Assembly (NCBI GenBank): GCA_902608115.1
Contig: CACLMT010000004.1
Coordinates: forward strand, 43,969 to 107,968
Source of the DNA: an uncultured SAR86 cluster bacterium
GTDB taxonomy: Bacteria > Pseudomonadota > Gammaproteobacteria > Magnimaribacterales > D2472
Direction of reading: 5' to 3'
Length of the DNA stretch: 64,000 nt
Shown: one piece after another, positions 18,317 through 27,773 of the stretch
Layout: every line of letters starts with the position of its first letter
Position numbering within the stretch: position 1 is the stretch's first letter
Position numbers and translations under genes: made by a program
The notes under the pieces: model-generated
Databases searched by the model: none
What the model was told of the DNA's origin: nothing
Seen by the model: the letters and a program-made list of their open reading frames with translations, nothing else

Positions 18317-19675
18317 TTAACTAGTTAATTGATAAACAAAGACAGATGCAACTAATACTGGCGATATAAATTTAATAAAAAATCTCCAAGTTTTAAAAAT
18401 ATTCAAATGAGCTCCTGAGAGTTCTTCCATAGCTAGCTTGGGTTTAAAAAACCACCCAGCAAAAACTGCCACAAGCATACCACCAAGCGGCATCAAGAAA
18501 TTGAAAGTTAAATAAACAATTGAATCCATAAAATTTCTCTCTCCAAGAAAGAATGTAGACTCCCAATTGTTCAGACTAAGGACACTTCCTATGCCAATAA
18601 ACCATATTAATAAGCCGAGAATTACAGCAGCAGCAAAACGAGAAACTATCTTATTTTCTTCAAAGTATGCAACGCTTGGTTCAAGTAAAGAGATTGCACT
18701 ACTTAAAGCCGCAATGGACAACAACATAAAAAATGCTGGACCTATCAAATTACCTAAAGGCATCTCAATAAAAATTGCTAATAAGCTTTTAAAGACAAGA
18801 CCTGGTCCTTGTTGAGGCTCCATGCCATAGGCAAAAATCATCGGAAAAATAGCCAGTCCTGCCAATATAGCAATTAAGGTATCTAAACCAGCAACGGTAA
18901 GAGATGTTTTAAAAATATTTTCTGATTTTCGCATGTATGACCCATAGCACATGATTGAACCCATGCCTAAACTAAGACTAAAAAATGCTTGTCCCATTGC
19001 GCTTAAAAAAGTTTCTGAACTCACTTTTGAGAAATCAGGAGCGAATAAATAATTCAAGCCTGCTTTGAAATCACCATTTATCATCGCATTGATAAGCATT
19101 ACAACCATCAAAATAAATAGCATGGGCATCAAAAGACGCACCATTCTTTCAATGCCTCCAATAACTCCTGATGCAATAATGGCAATATTTAATCCTATAA
19201 AAATTGAGTGCCAAAAAAATAATCTTAAGGGAGAGCCTGTGACCTGAGCATATTGCTCAACAGAAGTAATCTCCGTACTCGGCATGGCTGCGATTCCTAT
19301 GTAATTAATACAAATACCAGCGAGAACGCTATAGAAAGAAAGAATGAGAACTCCAGATACTAACCCAGTCCATCCAACAGCTTGCCAATAACCAGTTTTT
19401 CCAGAATCAAGCGCAGCTTTTTTCATTGCACTGACTGGACTGTGTTGGGCGTACCTTCCAATCATTATCTCTGCCATCATTATTGGTAGACCTACAAGTA
19501 AGATGCATCCTAAATAAATTAAAACAAAAGCACTTCCACCCTCCTCACCCACTTTATAAGGAAAACTCCAAATATTTCCTAAACCAACTGCAGAGCCTGC
19601 AGCTGCTAAAACAAAGGTCCATTTACCCACCCAGGTAACTGATTCTGAAATCTTATTTGAAGAGCTTATATTCAT
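18317..19675 (-). CDS. Sodium-dependent transporter, neurotransmitter:sodium symporter family
   Basis: This is a LeuT-fold sodium-coupled transporter of about 11-12 membrane segments over 452 residues; the substrate is probably an amino acid or related solute. The first helix has GSAVGLGNIW (27-36) and the downstream EEGGSAFVL motif. The Arg that normally follows as RFP is Ser37 (SFPY). In LeuT that Arg is the outer gate and pairs with an Asp in helix 10. Either the gate works differently or the protein is a divergent paralogue. It lies five bases before a DUF3429 gene on the same strand, with which it may be co-expressed. Substrate cannot be read from sequence. Confidence 0.9.
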   Translation of the reverse strand: MNISSSNKISESVTWVGKWTFVLAAAGSAVGLGNIWSFPYKVGEEGGSAFVLIYLGCILLVGLPIMMAEIMIGRYAQHSPVSAMKKAALDSGKTGYWQAVGWTGLVSGVLILSFYSVLAGICINYIGIAAMPSTEITSVEQYAQVTGSPLRLFFWHSIFIGLNIAIIASGVIGGIERMVRLLMPMLFILMVVMLINAMINGDFKAGLNYLFAPDFSKVSSETFLSAMGQAFFSLSLGMGSIMCYGSYMRKSENIFKTSLTVAGLDTLIAILAGLAIFPMIFAYGMEPQQGPGLVFKSLLAIFIEMPLGNLIGPAFFMLLSIAALSSAISLLEPSVAYFEENKIVSRFAAAVILGLLIWFIGIGSVLSLNNWESTFFLGERNFMDSIVYLTFNFLMPLGGMLVAVFAGWFFKPKLAMEELSGAHLNIFKTWRFFIKFISPVLVASVFVYQLTS

Positions 19676-19680
19676 ACGTT

Positions 19681-20118
19681 TTATATGTACGGGTTATAAA
19701 TAAATGCAATTGATGTTATGCAACATATTGTAACCAAGTTTGTAATTAATTTTCTTGCTTCTGCGTACTTATTATTATTTTTAAAATATTTACTTGTATT
19801 CTTTTCAAAAGACAGAAAACCTTGAAAAGATACAATTAATAATATCAGGCTAATTTCTAAAGCATTTATCGAAAGCAGAATCACACAAAAACCCATTAAT
19901 GAGAAACCTATTGCAAACCATAAATTAGAATTATTTATCGATCCATCATCCCAACCCCAAACAAAACCACTCAAAAATGCAAGAATAACTGCCCCATAAA
20001 CAGCTAAAACTTGAATTAATAATAAAGCTAATTCTCTATTTACCACCCATGGAACAAAAGAAAGAAAGACAAATAATAATAACCCAAAATAAATTAATGT
20101 AACTTTAGTTTCTTGCAT
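19681..20118 (-). CDS. DUF3429-family inner-membrane protein
   Basis: This small hydrophobic protein of about 145 residues has four to five membrane segments. YGAVILAFLSGFVWG followed by Asp-Asp, and a basic stretch EARKLITNLV before the last segment, fit the DUF3429 family; no function is known. I chose the ATG at 20118; a TTG seven codons upstream (20139) is also possible. It is upstream of, and nearly touching, the symporter gene, and divergent from smpB. A helper role for the transporter is only a guess. Confidence 0.72.
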   Translation of the reverse strand: MQETKVTLIYFGLLLFVFLSFVPWVVNRELALLLIQVLAVYGAVILAFLSGFVWGWDDGSINNSNLWFAIGFSLMGFCVILLSINALEISLILLIVSFQGFLSFEKNTSKYFKNNNKYAEARKLITNLVTICCITSIAFIYNPYI

Positions 20119-20174
20119 AATATTTTTAATAATTTGCAAATGGAATTAACAGATTCATAATTAAGCAACATATT

Positions 20175-20639
20175 ATGAATACTTCAAAGAATAATATCAT
20201 CATCAAAAACAAAAAGGCATCAAGAAATTATCACTTGACTGATAAATATCAAGCTGGAATTGTGCTAGAAGGCTGGGAAGTAAAAGGTTTAAGAAATGGT
20301 AAAGTCGATATAAAAGACTCATATGTAATGCTAAAAAATAATGAAGCATGGGTTATAGGTCTAAAAATTGACCCTCCTCCATCTCTAAAGAATGATAATG
20401 TAGATTCAACACGCTCAAGAAAACTTTTGCTTAATAAAAGAGAAATTAGTTCAATTCTTGATGCTGTTGCCCAGAAAGGTCTTACATGCATATTAACTAG
20501 CATTTATTGGAAAGAAAACAAAATTAAATGCGATATTGCTATAGGTAAGGGTAAGAAAAACTATGATCAACGTGAAGATGTTAAAAAGCGTGATTGGAAC
20601 AGAGAGAAGCAAAGAATCCTAAAAAATTCTAATCGTTGA
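20175..20639 (+). CDS. smpB: SmpB, tmRNA-binding protein
   Basis: SmpB binds tmRNA and brings it to stalled ribosomes for trans-translation. The 154-residue protein starts with KNKKASRNYHL at 12-22. YQAGIVLEGWEVK, the GKVDIKDSYV strand and a C-terminal basic tail with KKRDWNREKQRIL (about 136-148) follow; this tail mimics mRNA in the decoding channel. Its RNA partner ssrA begins 29 bases downstream on the same strand. Confidence 0.98.
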   Translation: MNTSKNNIIIKNKKASRNYHLTDKYQAGIVLEGWEVKGLRNGKVDIKDSYVMLKNNEAWVIGLKIDPPPSLKNDNVDSTRSRKLLLNKREISSILDAVAQKGLTCILTSIYWKENKIKCDIAIGKGKKNYDQREDVKKRDWNREKQRILKNSNR

Positions 20640-20650
20640 GAATTTTACTA

Positions 20651-20656
20651 TATAAT
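20651..20656 (+). promoter_or_regulatory. -10 box of ssrA
   Basis: A perfect TATAAT lies 13 bases before the mature 5' end of tmRNA, just after the smpB stop. No good -35 hexamer is seen 16-18 bases upstream. A transcript starting near 20663 would need only a few bases trimmed by RNase P. Confidence 0.5.
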
Positions 20657-20668
20657 CTCCCACCCCAT

Positions 20669-21020
20669 GGGGGCGAATTGGGTTCGACGTTTTTATTGGA
20701 TTCCAAAGCGCATGCCAAGATTGTGGTAATTCTTGTAAAAAATACTACAAAAAAAATTAGTTGCAAAATACGACAACTACGCTTTAGCCGCTTAATTGGC
20801 TAAACCAATGCAAAAATTGTCTATGGTTTGAAGCATTGGCAAATTACATAGTCTAGCTTTATTGCGGGGTCTTAACACAATAACGCGAAACCTTACTTAG
20901 ACTAGTCTCTAATACCCTGCTCTTCGGGTCATTGAGATGAAACATAAAGAATGAGCTAAGCATGTAGATGTTAGGTTGAAAAACTAACGGACGCGGGTTC
21001 AATTCCCGCCGCCTCCACCA
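20669..21020 (+). ncRNA. ssrA: tmRNA (transfer-messenger RNA)
   Basis: tmRNA rescues stalled ribosomes and tags the unfinished protein for degradation. The 352-base gene has matched acceptor ends: GGGGGCG at 20669-20675 pairs with CGCCTCC at 21010-21016, followed by ACCA. The T-arm GGTTCAATTCC precedes the 3' end, and TTCGACG near the 5' end is conserved. The tag frame starts at GCA 20763 and ends at TAA 20793-20795, encoding AKYDNYALAA, which keeps the YALAA protease signal. It is the one-piece form. A run of T follows CCA and could end transcription. Confidence 0.98.
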
Positions 21021-21026
21021 ACTTTT

Positions 21027-22994
21027 TTATAGTGAGCTAAAATGCTCCAACATTTTTGTATATAGCATTAACCGATTTGCTGGCTGTCTAAAGCCATGCC
21101 CTTCATAAGGCACAATAATTAATTCATGCTCTTTGCCAGCTACTTCAAGAGCCTTGCTTAAAGCATAAGCATGCTCGATTGGAGCTCTTTGATCTTCTTT
21201 ACCAGATACAATAATAATTGGGGCCTCCAATTTATGAGCCTGAAGAACTGGTGACATAGCTTTTATCTTTTCAGGATCTTTACCTAGAGTCTTATCAAGA
21301 TATTTCCCACCCCATTTAATTCCCTTGATATCCCCTTCGTTGTAAAGCATTTCTAGATCAAAAACACCAATATAAGCTACAGAGGCTTTATATAAATCAG
21401 GTCGTAACATTGGAGCCATAGCTGCTGAATAACCACCAAAACTACCACCATAGATTCCAATCCTTTCTGGATCCGCTATACCTTGCTCAATAGCCCACTC
21501 AGTTGCTTCTATAATGTCTTCTTGAGTATCACCGCCCCACTCACCAAACCCTAATTTAGTAAATTCTTTTCCATAACCGGTAGAGCCACGAAAATTTACC
21601 TTAACAACAGCATATCCTGCTTGAGAAAGAATGTGAGTATCTGGATCAAATCCCCATACATCTCTCGCATGAGGTCCGCCGTGAGGTATGACAATTAAAG
21701 GTGCTTTTTGACCCTCTTGTTGATTCTTTGCGGGGGTATGGTAGCCATAAATAGTTACGCCATCTGAATTTTTGAATTTAAAAGGAACTTCAGCTTCTAA
21801 TCCTGCATCATCAATTTCAGGCCACATGGCGAACAAATATCTCATCTTATTTTTTTTCATGTCATAAAGCCAAAATTTTGGTGATGAGGAAGAATCTTGG
21901 ATAGATAATATGGCTTTATCTCTTTTTTTCGTCAAAGCAACTACGCCAACTTGTTTTTTATTAAATTGATCGATGTTTCCATTAAATTCTTGAATTACTT
22001 GTAAAATAGAATCTTGCAATTCAACATTATCCACTTCAAACCAATATGCTTTTGCATAACCTGGATTAACTAGCACACCCAAAACTTCATCGTCAATTAT
22101 TTGTGGAATTGCATCAAATCGAGGATGGTGAAAAACAACTTCTGTCTCTCCTGTCGTAGTATTAATTTTTTTAAATTGAGTAGTGGAGGTTTCTGTACTA
22201 TCCAAGATATGAATAAAAGAATCATCTTTTGAAATATTTACAGGATAGATTTCTCCTTCTCCAAATGGAGATCTACTTAATTCCACCCAATCGTCTGTCT
22301 TGGAGGCTCGGTACATAGTAACCGTATTGTTATTAATATCAGATCCAACTGCAAACCTAGGTACACCCTTGCTATCTGTAACTATAGAGCCTCCCGCTAA
22401 AGGAGATTTACCTAATTTTTTCTGCTGACCATTGTATACATTAATTCTTACAGCTATTGCATAAGCCCCTGTGTTAGATTTTCCCCATGGAGATGCAGCT
22501 AAAACTACATGATTATCATCATCTTCAAGAATATTCTCTATATACCCACTAGAACTTTTATCTATTACTTTACCCTTTGTTTTTTGTTGGCCTGCTCTGC
22601 TTCTCATCCCAAAAACATAAGCCGGCTTTGATGAGTCGTAATTAATAGAAAAATATTCTCCAGGCGATCCACGACCCCATTTTTTATCGAAATAACCAAT
22701 TCTAATTAATAGGCGCTTATTGTTTGCCCAAACATAACCTGCAACTTCCTCTTCTTTTGGGAAAGTAATTGTATTAATAAGACTACCATCGTTGGCATCA
22801 AAGATTGTCAATCCCTTTTTTTCATCAGGCATCTTAGTAATAACGCTAATCATCTTACCATCAGGGGAAATGTCTACATTCGTATATGAGGGTAAAGAGC
22901 TAAACCTTTCTATGAAATCCTTACTGACTCCTAGATCAGCTGTCATAAGGTAAGGATTAATGAGGAGTGTTAAAGCAAATATTAAATTTTTCAT
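21027..22994 (-). CDS. Secreted S9-family (prolyl oligopeptidase-type) peptidase
   Basis: This 655-residue protein has an N-terminal signal peptide (about 1-19), a beta-propeller region (about 25-380) and a C-terminal alpha/beta-hydrolase domain. The predicted triad is Ser518 in GGSFGG, Asp601 in GKEDQRAP and His633 in EGHGF, all with family-typical surroundings, so it should be active. The closest type is dipeptidyl or acylaminoacyl peptidases of the S9C kind, probably periplasmic and used to digest imported peptides. Its 3' end converges on ssrA with six bases between them. Exact substrate is not predictable. Confidence 0.93.
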   Translation of the reverse strand: MKNLIFALTLLINPYLMTADLGVSKDFIERFSSLPSYTNVDISPDGKMISVITKMPDEKKGLTIFDANDGSLINTITFPKEEEVAGYVWANNKRLLIRIGYFDKKWGRGSPGEYFSINYDSSKPAYVFGMRSRAGQQKTKGKVIDKSSSGYIENILEDDDNHVVLAASPWGKSNTGAYAIAVRINVYNGQQKKLGKSPLAGGSIVTDSKGVPRFAVGSDINNNTVTMYRASKTDDWVELSRSPFGEGEIYPVNISKDDSFIHILDSTETSTTQFKKINTTTGETEVVFHHPRFDAIPQIIDDEVLGVLVNPGYAKAYWFEVDNVELQDSILQVIQEFNGNIDQFNKKQVGVVALTKKRDKAILSIQDSSSSPKFWLYDMKKNKMRYLFAMWPEIDDAGLEAEVPFKFKNSDGVTIYGYHTPAKNQQEGQKAPLIVIPHGGPHARDVWGFDPDTHILSQAGYAVVKVNFRGSTGYGKEFTKLGFGEWGGDTQEDIIEATEWAIEQGIADPERIGIYGGSFGGYSAAMAPMLRPDLYKASVAYIGVFDLEMLYNEGDIKGIKWGGKYLDKTLGKDPEKIKAMSPVLQAHKLEAPIIIVSGKEDQRAPIEHAYALSKALEVAGKEHELIIVPYEGHGFRQPANRLMLYTKMLEHFSSL

Positions 22995-23117
22995 GGATAA
23001 AGTTTACTTATATTAATTGATTCATCAAGTAAAAAAATATATCAATTTAATATTTAAGAAATTGAGTAGACAGATTAAATGAACATCTTTAAACTAGCGC
23101 ATCTAATACTTATAGAT

Positions 23118-23381
23118 ATGGCAAATAGTAAACAAGCAATTAAAAGAGCTCGACAGAATGCAGCTAGATATCAATTAAAACATTCTCAAAGATCTCAAGC
23201 TAGAACTGCTGTTAAAGCAGTAAAGAATGCTATTGCTGAAAACAACAAAGAATCAGCTACTGAGCTTCTCAAGGCCGCAGAAAAAATATTAGATTCCACT
23301 GCTTCAAAAAAAGTTATCCATAAGAATGCTGCTGCAAGAACTAAAAGTCGATTAGTTAAGGCGATCAAAGCAATAAGTTAA
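23118..23381 (+). CDS. rpsT: Ribosomal protein S20
   Basis: S20 is a three-helix primary binder of 16S rRNA. The start chosen gives 87 residues beginning MANSKQAIKRARQN, the family start; an upstream in-frame ATG would add 13 non-conserved residues. The rest is Lys/Ala-rich with IHKNAAARTKSRL near the end. It converges on obgE and the two stop codons share bases (TTAA at 23378-23381). A promoter must lie in the 123-base gap after the S9 peptidase start, but no clear boxes stand out. Confidence 0.97.
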   Translation: MANSKQAIKRARQNAARYQLKHSQRSQARTAVKAVKNAIAENNKESATELLKAAEKILDSTASKKVIHKNAAARTKSRLVKAIKAIS

Positions 23382-24397
23382 GCTTCTTTTATATTCATTT
23401 CATTTGCAATAAGACCTAGAAGGTTGTTGACGTTATTGCCTGTGAAACCAGAGATAGAGACAACTCCCTTTGATTTAAGATCAATGGATTGAATTGTAGA
23501 CTCAATAATTTTTATCAGTTTCCCTTCAGAATCTGAATCCAAAGTATCTATTTTATTTAATACTATCCAAATATCCTTATCTAATAAACTTGAATCATAC
23601 GTTTTTAACTCTTTCAAAAGAACGGTAAGCTGTTCCTCAACTTGCATATCCATGCTTTGTGGATCAAGTAATATTAATAAATGACCTGTACGAGAAATAT
23701 GCTTTAAGAAATTAAGACCTAATCCAGCACCATCAGATGCTCCTTTAATTAATCCCGGAATATCTGCAATAATAAAAGATGAATCATAAATTTGAACTGT
23801 TCCAAGATTAGGTCTTAGAGTGGTAAATGGGTAATCCCCTATCTTTGGTTTAGCTGCTGAAACATGACTTAAAAAAGTAGACTTGCCAGCGTTTGGAAAC
23901 CCTACCAATCCAACATCAGCTAATGAACGAAGTTCTAATCGAATCGATAATTCATCCCCTGACCAGCCTTGCATATGTCTTCGGGGGGCCTGATTAGTAC
24001 TAGACTTAAAACGAAAATTACCAGCGCCACCCTCTCCGCCTTTTGCGATTAAATAATCTTTTCCATCTTCACAACAATCATAAATTACTTTATTAGAAAC
24101 TATATCAAATACCATTGTTCCCTTAGGGACCATTACAATGAGATCATCTGCATCTTGACCAGTCTTCTTTTTTCCAGAACCGGCCTTACCATTCTTCGCT
24201 ACTAAATATTTTTGGTTGCGAAAATTAACTAAAGTATTGAGGTTAGGGTCTACTCTTAAAATAATATTGCCTCCCCTACCTCCATCACCACCATCAGGCC
24301 CACCCTTGGGTATAAATTTTTCTCTTCTAAAACTTGTACAACCTGCACCGCCGTTGCCAGCCCTTGCTTCTAAAAGAGCTTCGTCGATAAAATTCAT
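23378..24397 (-). CDS. obgE: ObgE/CgtA, ribosome-assembly GTPase
   Basis: ObgE is an essential GTPase that acts in large-subunit maturation. The 339-residue protein has the glycine-rich Obg fold (1-158) with GNGGAGCTSFRREK near 14-27. The G domain follows with GFPNAGKST near residue 166, DIPGLI near 211 and NKID near 281. The variable C-terminal tail of E. coli is absent. It is downstream of rplU and rpmA, the usual operon. Confidence 0.97.
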   Translation of the reverse strand: MNFIDEALLEARAGNGGAGCTSFRREKFIPKGGPDGGDGGRGGNIILRVDPNLNTLVNFRNQKYLVAKNGKAGSGKKKTGQDADDLIVMVPKGTMVFDIVSNKVIYDCCEDGKDYLIAKGGEGGAGNFRFKSSTNQAPRRHMQGWSGDELSIRLELRSLADVGLVGFPNAGKSTFLSHVSAAKPKIGDYPFTTLRPNLGTVQIYDSSFIIADIPGLIKGASDGAGLGLNFLKHISRTGHLLILLDPQSMDMQVEEQLTVLLKELKTYDSSLLDKDIWIVLNKIDTLDSDSEGKLIKIIESTIQSIDLKSKGVVSISGFTGNNVNNLLGLIANEMNIKEA

Positions 24398-24400
24398 AAT

Positions 24401-24658
24401 TTACTTAGGAATGACGTTAACTGTCTTTCTTTGTTTAATGCCCTTGTATGAAAATTGTACAAAACCACCAGAGGTAGCAAATAAGGTATGGTCTTTTCCC
24501 ATGCCAACATTTTCACCCGGATGTGTGTTAGTTCCTCGTTGACGAATGATTATTTCGCCTGGCTTAACAAATTGGCCACCAAAGCGTTTAACACCTAATC
24601 TTTTAGAGTTAGAATCACGTCCGTTTTTACTGGAACCACCTGCTTTCTTATGTGCCAT
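24401..24658 (-). CDS. rpmA: Ribosomal protein L27
   Basis: L27 reaches the peptidyl transferase centre with its N-terminus. The 85-residue protein begins [20 protein letters not shown] and continues with [18 protein letters not shown]. There is no extra N-terminal peptide of the kind cleaved in Firmicutes. It sits between rplU (two bases) and obgE (three bases). Confidence 0.99.
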   Translation of the reverse strand: MAHKKAGGSSKNGRDSNSKRLGVKRFGGQFVKPGEIIIRQRGTNTHPGENVGMGKDHTLFATSGGFVQFSYKGIKQRKTVNVIPK

Positions 24659-24660
24659 TT

Positions 24661-24978
24661 CTACTTACCAGCTTTAATTTCTTTTATTTTTAATTGAGTA
24701 TACCTTTGCTTATGCCCAAATTTCCTTTTACTGTTCTTTCTTCTTCGAAATCTTAGAATAGATAGCTTCTCACCCTTCACTTCGCTTAAAATCTCAGCTA
24801 CAACTTTTGCATTCTTAATGTAAGGTTGGCCTATCTGAACTTTATCTCCATCAACATATAGCATAACGGTGTCAAAAGCATAATCTGCCCCCGCTTCCTC
24901 GCTCATAAGATCAACCTCTAAGGTTTGTCCTACTTCAACTTTATGCTGCTTACCACCAGCTTCTATTACTGCATACAT
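24661..24978 (-). CDS. rplU: Ribosomal protein L21
   Basis: L21 is a 23S rRNA-binding protein next to L20. I place the start at 24978, giving 105 residues from [14 protein letters not shown], the conserved start. An earlier in-frame ATG adds seven residues without family support and runs into the ispB promoter region. The C-terminus has [16 protein letters not shown]. It heads the rplU-rpmA-obgE operon, divergent from ispB. Confidence 0.97.
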   Translation of the reverse strand: MYAVIEAGGKQHKVEVGQTLEVDLMSEEAGADYAFDTVMLYVDGDKVQIGQPYIKNAKVVAEILSEVKGEKLSILRFRRRKNSKRKFGHKQRYTQLKIKEIKAGK

Positions 24979-25064
24979 AGTTATCTCTAAAGGTGGCAAA
25001 ATATACGCTTTATAGCAGAAATTATCAATACTTATGTATAATTTTAAGCTCCAAATTATTCAAT

Positions 25065-26033
25065 ATGCTCAATATAAATAAATCTACTCAAAAGGAGCTT
25101 GATAGAGTTCAAAGTATTATTAATAAGGAATTAATAACTGAACAAACTATTAAGGAAATTTATGACTACATATTTCAATCTGAAGGCAAAAAAACACGTG
25201 CATTAATATCTTTGCTTTCCTCTAGATCTAAAAATACTACCCTCTCTAAAAGGATACAACTTGCAAGCGTTATAGAGTTATTACACACAGCAACCTTAGT
25301 CCACGATGATGTTGTAGACGAATCAAATCTACGACGAGGTAGTAAATCAGTCAATCAGGTATGGACAAATTCGTATAGTGTACTTATAGGAGATTTTATT
25401 TATTCAAAAGCTTTTATTTTAATGGTTAAACTAAACCAAGCAGGTATTTTAGGAGAATTAGCTAATGCAACTAATGACATTGCAAGAGGAGAAATGATTC
25501 AACTTGAGATGATTGAAAAAAAATTATCTTTAACTCTGGCAGACTTATTAAAAGTGAGTTATCTCAAAACGGGTAGATTATTTGAAGCTTCAGCTAAAAC
25601 TGGCGCAATACTGGCTGGAGCAAAAAATAATGAAATTAAAAATTTTGGATTATTAGGACGCTCTCTTGGAATAGCTTTTCAAATTCAAGATGACATCTTA
25701 GATTATGAATCATTCAAACTAAATACTGGTAAACCTGTTTTAAAAGATTTTAAAGAAGGAAAAATAACATTTCCATTATTCTACGCAATCCAAAATGCCA
25801 CTCTTAAAGATAAAAAATTTCTTCTTGATAATCTAGGAAAAAAAAATATTGCTTTATCTAAACAAAAGAAAATATATGACTTAGTAATATCCAAACCTTC
25901 AATAAAAGAGACACAAGCTTTACTTGAACAATACCTCTGTGAGACAAAAAAATATTTATCAAAATTAAATAATCATCCTTCTTATGATGAAATGTTAAAC
26001 TTAATTAACTTTTCTAAAAAAAGAAGGAAATGA
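25065..26033 (+). CDS. ispB: Polyprenyl (octaprenyl-type) diphosphate synthase
   Basis: This trans-prenyltransferase makes the ubiquinone side chain. The two Asp-rich motifs are DDVVD at 81-85 and DDILD at 209-213. I chose the ATG at 25065 (322 residues) because residues before it are not conserved and overlap the rplU start. The chain length cannot be read exactly; octaprenyl or longer is expected from the family. ispB divergent from rplU-rpmA-obgE is the classic gammaproteobacterial layout. It overlaps fabA by four bases (ATGA), which is less usual. Confidence 0.95.
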   Translation: MLNINKSTQKELDRVQSIINKELITEQTIKEIYDYIFQSEGKKTRALISLLSSRSKNTTLSKRIQLASVIELLHTATLVHDDVVDESNLRRGSKSVNQVWTNSYSVLIGDFIYSKAFILMVKLNQAGILGELANATNDIARGEMIQLEMIEKKLSLTLADLLKVSYLKTGRLFEASAKTGAILAGAKNNEIKNFGLLGRSLGIAFQIQDDILDYESFKLNTGKPVLKDFKEGKITFPLFYAIQNATLKDKKFLLDNLGKKNIALSKQKKIYDLVISKPSIKETQALLEQYLCETKKYLSKLNNHPSYDEMLNLINFSKKRRK

Positions 26034-26551
26034 CATTTAAGCCCGCCTCAAGTTATAACAAGAAAGACCTTGTAGCCTGTAGCAATGGGGAACTATTTGG
26101 ACCCGGAAATGGAAGACTTCCAGCTGATGAAATGTTGATGTTTGATTCAATTGATCAGATTGACAAAATCTCAGGAAAATACTCCAAAGGAAAAATTATT
26201 GCTAATTTAAACATTAATGAGAGTCTTTGGTTTTTTAATGTGCACTTTAAAAGTGATCCCGTGATGCCTGGATGTTTAGGACTAGATGCAATGTGGCAAT
26301 TGCTTGGTTTTTATTTGTGTTGGTTAAAACTCCCAGGCTATGGTCGAGCTCTTGGCTCAGATAAAGTTAAGTTCTTTGGTCAGGTTACTCCAAATGCTAA
26401 AAAGGTTAAGTATGAAATTGATATCAAGAGAGTTATAAATAGAGGTGCGGTAGTAGGTTTTGCAGATGGAGATATGTTTGTAGATGATCGGCATGTCTAT
26501 TCTGCTAAAAATCTAAGAGTTGGATTGTTTAAAGACACCAGTGAATTCTAA
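26030..26551 (+). CDS. fabA: FabA, 3-hydroxydecanoyl-ACP dehydratase/isomerase
   Basis: FabA introduces the cis double bond at C10 for unsaturated fatty acids. The 173-residue hot-dog protein has the catalytic His72 in [13 protein letters not shown] and Asp86 in [12 protein letters not shown]. It is followed by fabB with the stop and start sharing one base (TAATG). Having fabA and fabB together is typical of organisms using the oxygen-independent route. Confidence 0.98.
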   Translation: MTFKPASSYNKKDLVACSNGELFGPGNGRLPADEMLMFDSIDQIDKISGKYSKGKIIANLNINESLWFFNVHFKSDPVMPGCLGLDAMWQLLGFYLCWLKLPGYGRALGSDKVKFFGQVTPNAKKVKYEIDIKRVINRGAVVGFADGDMFVDDRHVYSAKNLRVGLFKDTSEF

Positions 26552-27756
26552 TGAATAATGTTGTTGTAACAGGCATGGGCATTGTCTCATGTATCGGCAA
26601 TGGTCTTAATGAAGTGCTTGAAAATCTTAAAATTGGTAAATCTGGTATTACTGCTAATTCGATATATAAAGAAATGGGTTTTAGAAGCCATGTATCTGGC
26701 TCAATTGACATAAAGCTTAAAGAATTAATTGAGAGGAAAACTTTAAGATTTATGAGTGAAGCCGCGGGATATGCATACATAGCTACCCAAGAGGCACTTA
26801 CACATGCTGGAATAGATCTTGAATCCATAAATACCTCAAAAATTGGAATAGTTGCGGGTTCAGGCGGAGCCTCTCCTGCTGCACAAATTGAAGCATCTGA
26901 TATTGCTAGAGATCGTGGACCTAAACGAATAGGGCCCTATGCTGTAACAAAAACTATGGGTAGTACCGTCTCAGCAATTCTTGGAACTACACTCAAACTA
27001 AAAGGTGTTAATTATTCAATTTCATCAGCGTGTTCTACTAGCGCTCACTGTGTGGGTCATGCTGCAGAACTAATTCAACTAGGTAAACAGGATATTATTA
27101 TTGCTGGCGGTGCAGAACAAGAGCATTGGACCTCATCATCTATGTTTGATGCAATGGGTGCCTTATCCTCTCAATACAATGATCAACCAGAAAAAGCCTC
27201 TCGTGCTTTTGATATTAATAGAGATGGATTTGTAATTGCAGGAGGCTCTGGAATATTGATTCTTGAAGCTGAAGAGCATGCACTGAACAGGAATGCAACG
27301 ATTCTGGCAAAGCTTGAGGGGTATTGTGCTAACTCTGATGGATACGATATGGTCTCCCCTTCTGGTGAGGGAGCAACAAGATGTATGAGAGATGCAATTG
27401 AAATTTTTGACAAAGACATTGACTATATAAATGCTCATGGAACCAGCACACCTGTCGGTGATATAGCAGAACTTAATGCAATTAAAACAGTCTTTGGAAA
27501 TAAAAGCCCCATTATTGGTTCAACTAAATCAATGACTGGGCATTCTTTGGGTGCAGCTGGAGCGCAAGAAGCTATATATTCTATTCTAATGATGCAAAAT
27601 AATTTTATTGCCCCATCTATCAATATAGATGAATTAGTTGAAGAGGCTGAAGGTCTTAATATTGCTCAGACTATGATTGAAAAAGAAATCAAATCAGTTA
27701 TGAGCAACTCATTTGGTTTTGGGGGAACTAATGCCAGTTTGATTTTTACTAAATGA
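26551..27756 (+). CDS. fabB: FabB, 3-oxoacyl-ACP synthase I
   Basis: FabB elongates cis-3-decenoyl-ACP and other acyl-ACPs. The 401-residue thiolase-fold enzyme has the Cys-His-His triad: Cys161 in [10 protein letters not shown], His296 in NAHGTSTP and His331 in [10 protein letters not shown], with Lys326 nearby. The [12 protein letters not shown] end is canonical. It is co-transcribed with fabA and converges on csaA with 17 bases between them. Confidence 0.98.
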   Translation: MNNVVVTGMGIVSCIGNGLNEVLENLKIGKSGITANSIYKEMGFRSHVSGSIDIKLKELIERKTLRFMSEAAGYAYIATQEALTHAGIDLESINTSKIGIVAGSGGASPAAQIEASDIARDRGPKRIGPYAVTKTMGSTVSAILGTTLKLKGVNYSISSACSTSAHCVGHAAELIQLGKQDIIIAGGAEQEHWTSSSMFDAMGALSSQYNDQPEKASRAFDINRDGFVIAGGSGILILEAEEHALNRNATILAKLEGYCANSDGYDMVSPSGEGATRCMRDAIEIFDKDIDYINAHGTSTPVGDIAELNAIKTVFGNKSPIIGSTKSMTGHSLGAAGAQEAIYSILMMQNNFIAPSINIDELVEEAEGLNIAQTMIEKEIKSVMSNSFGFGGTNASLIFTK

Positions 27757-27773
27757 GAAAATCTCTAGTTCCA

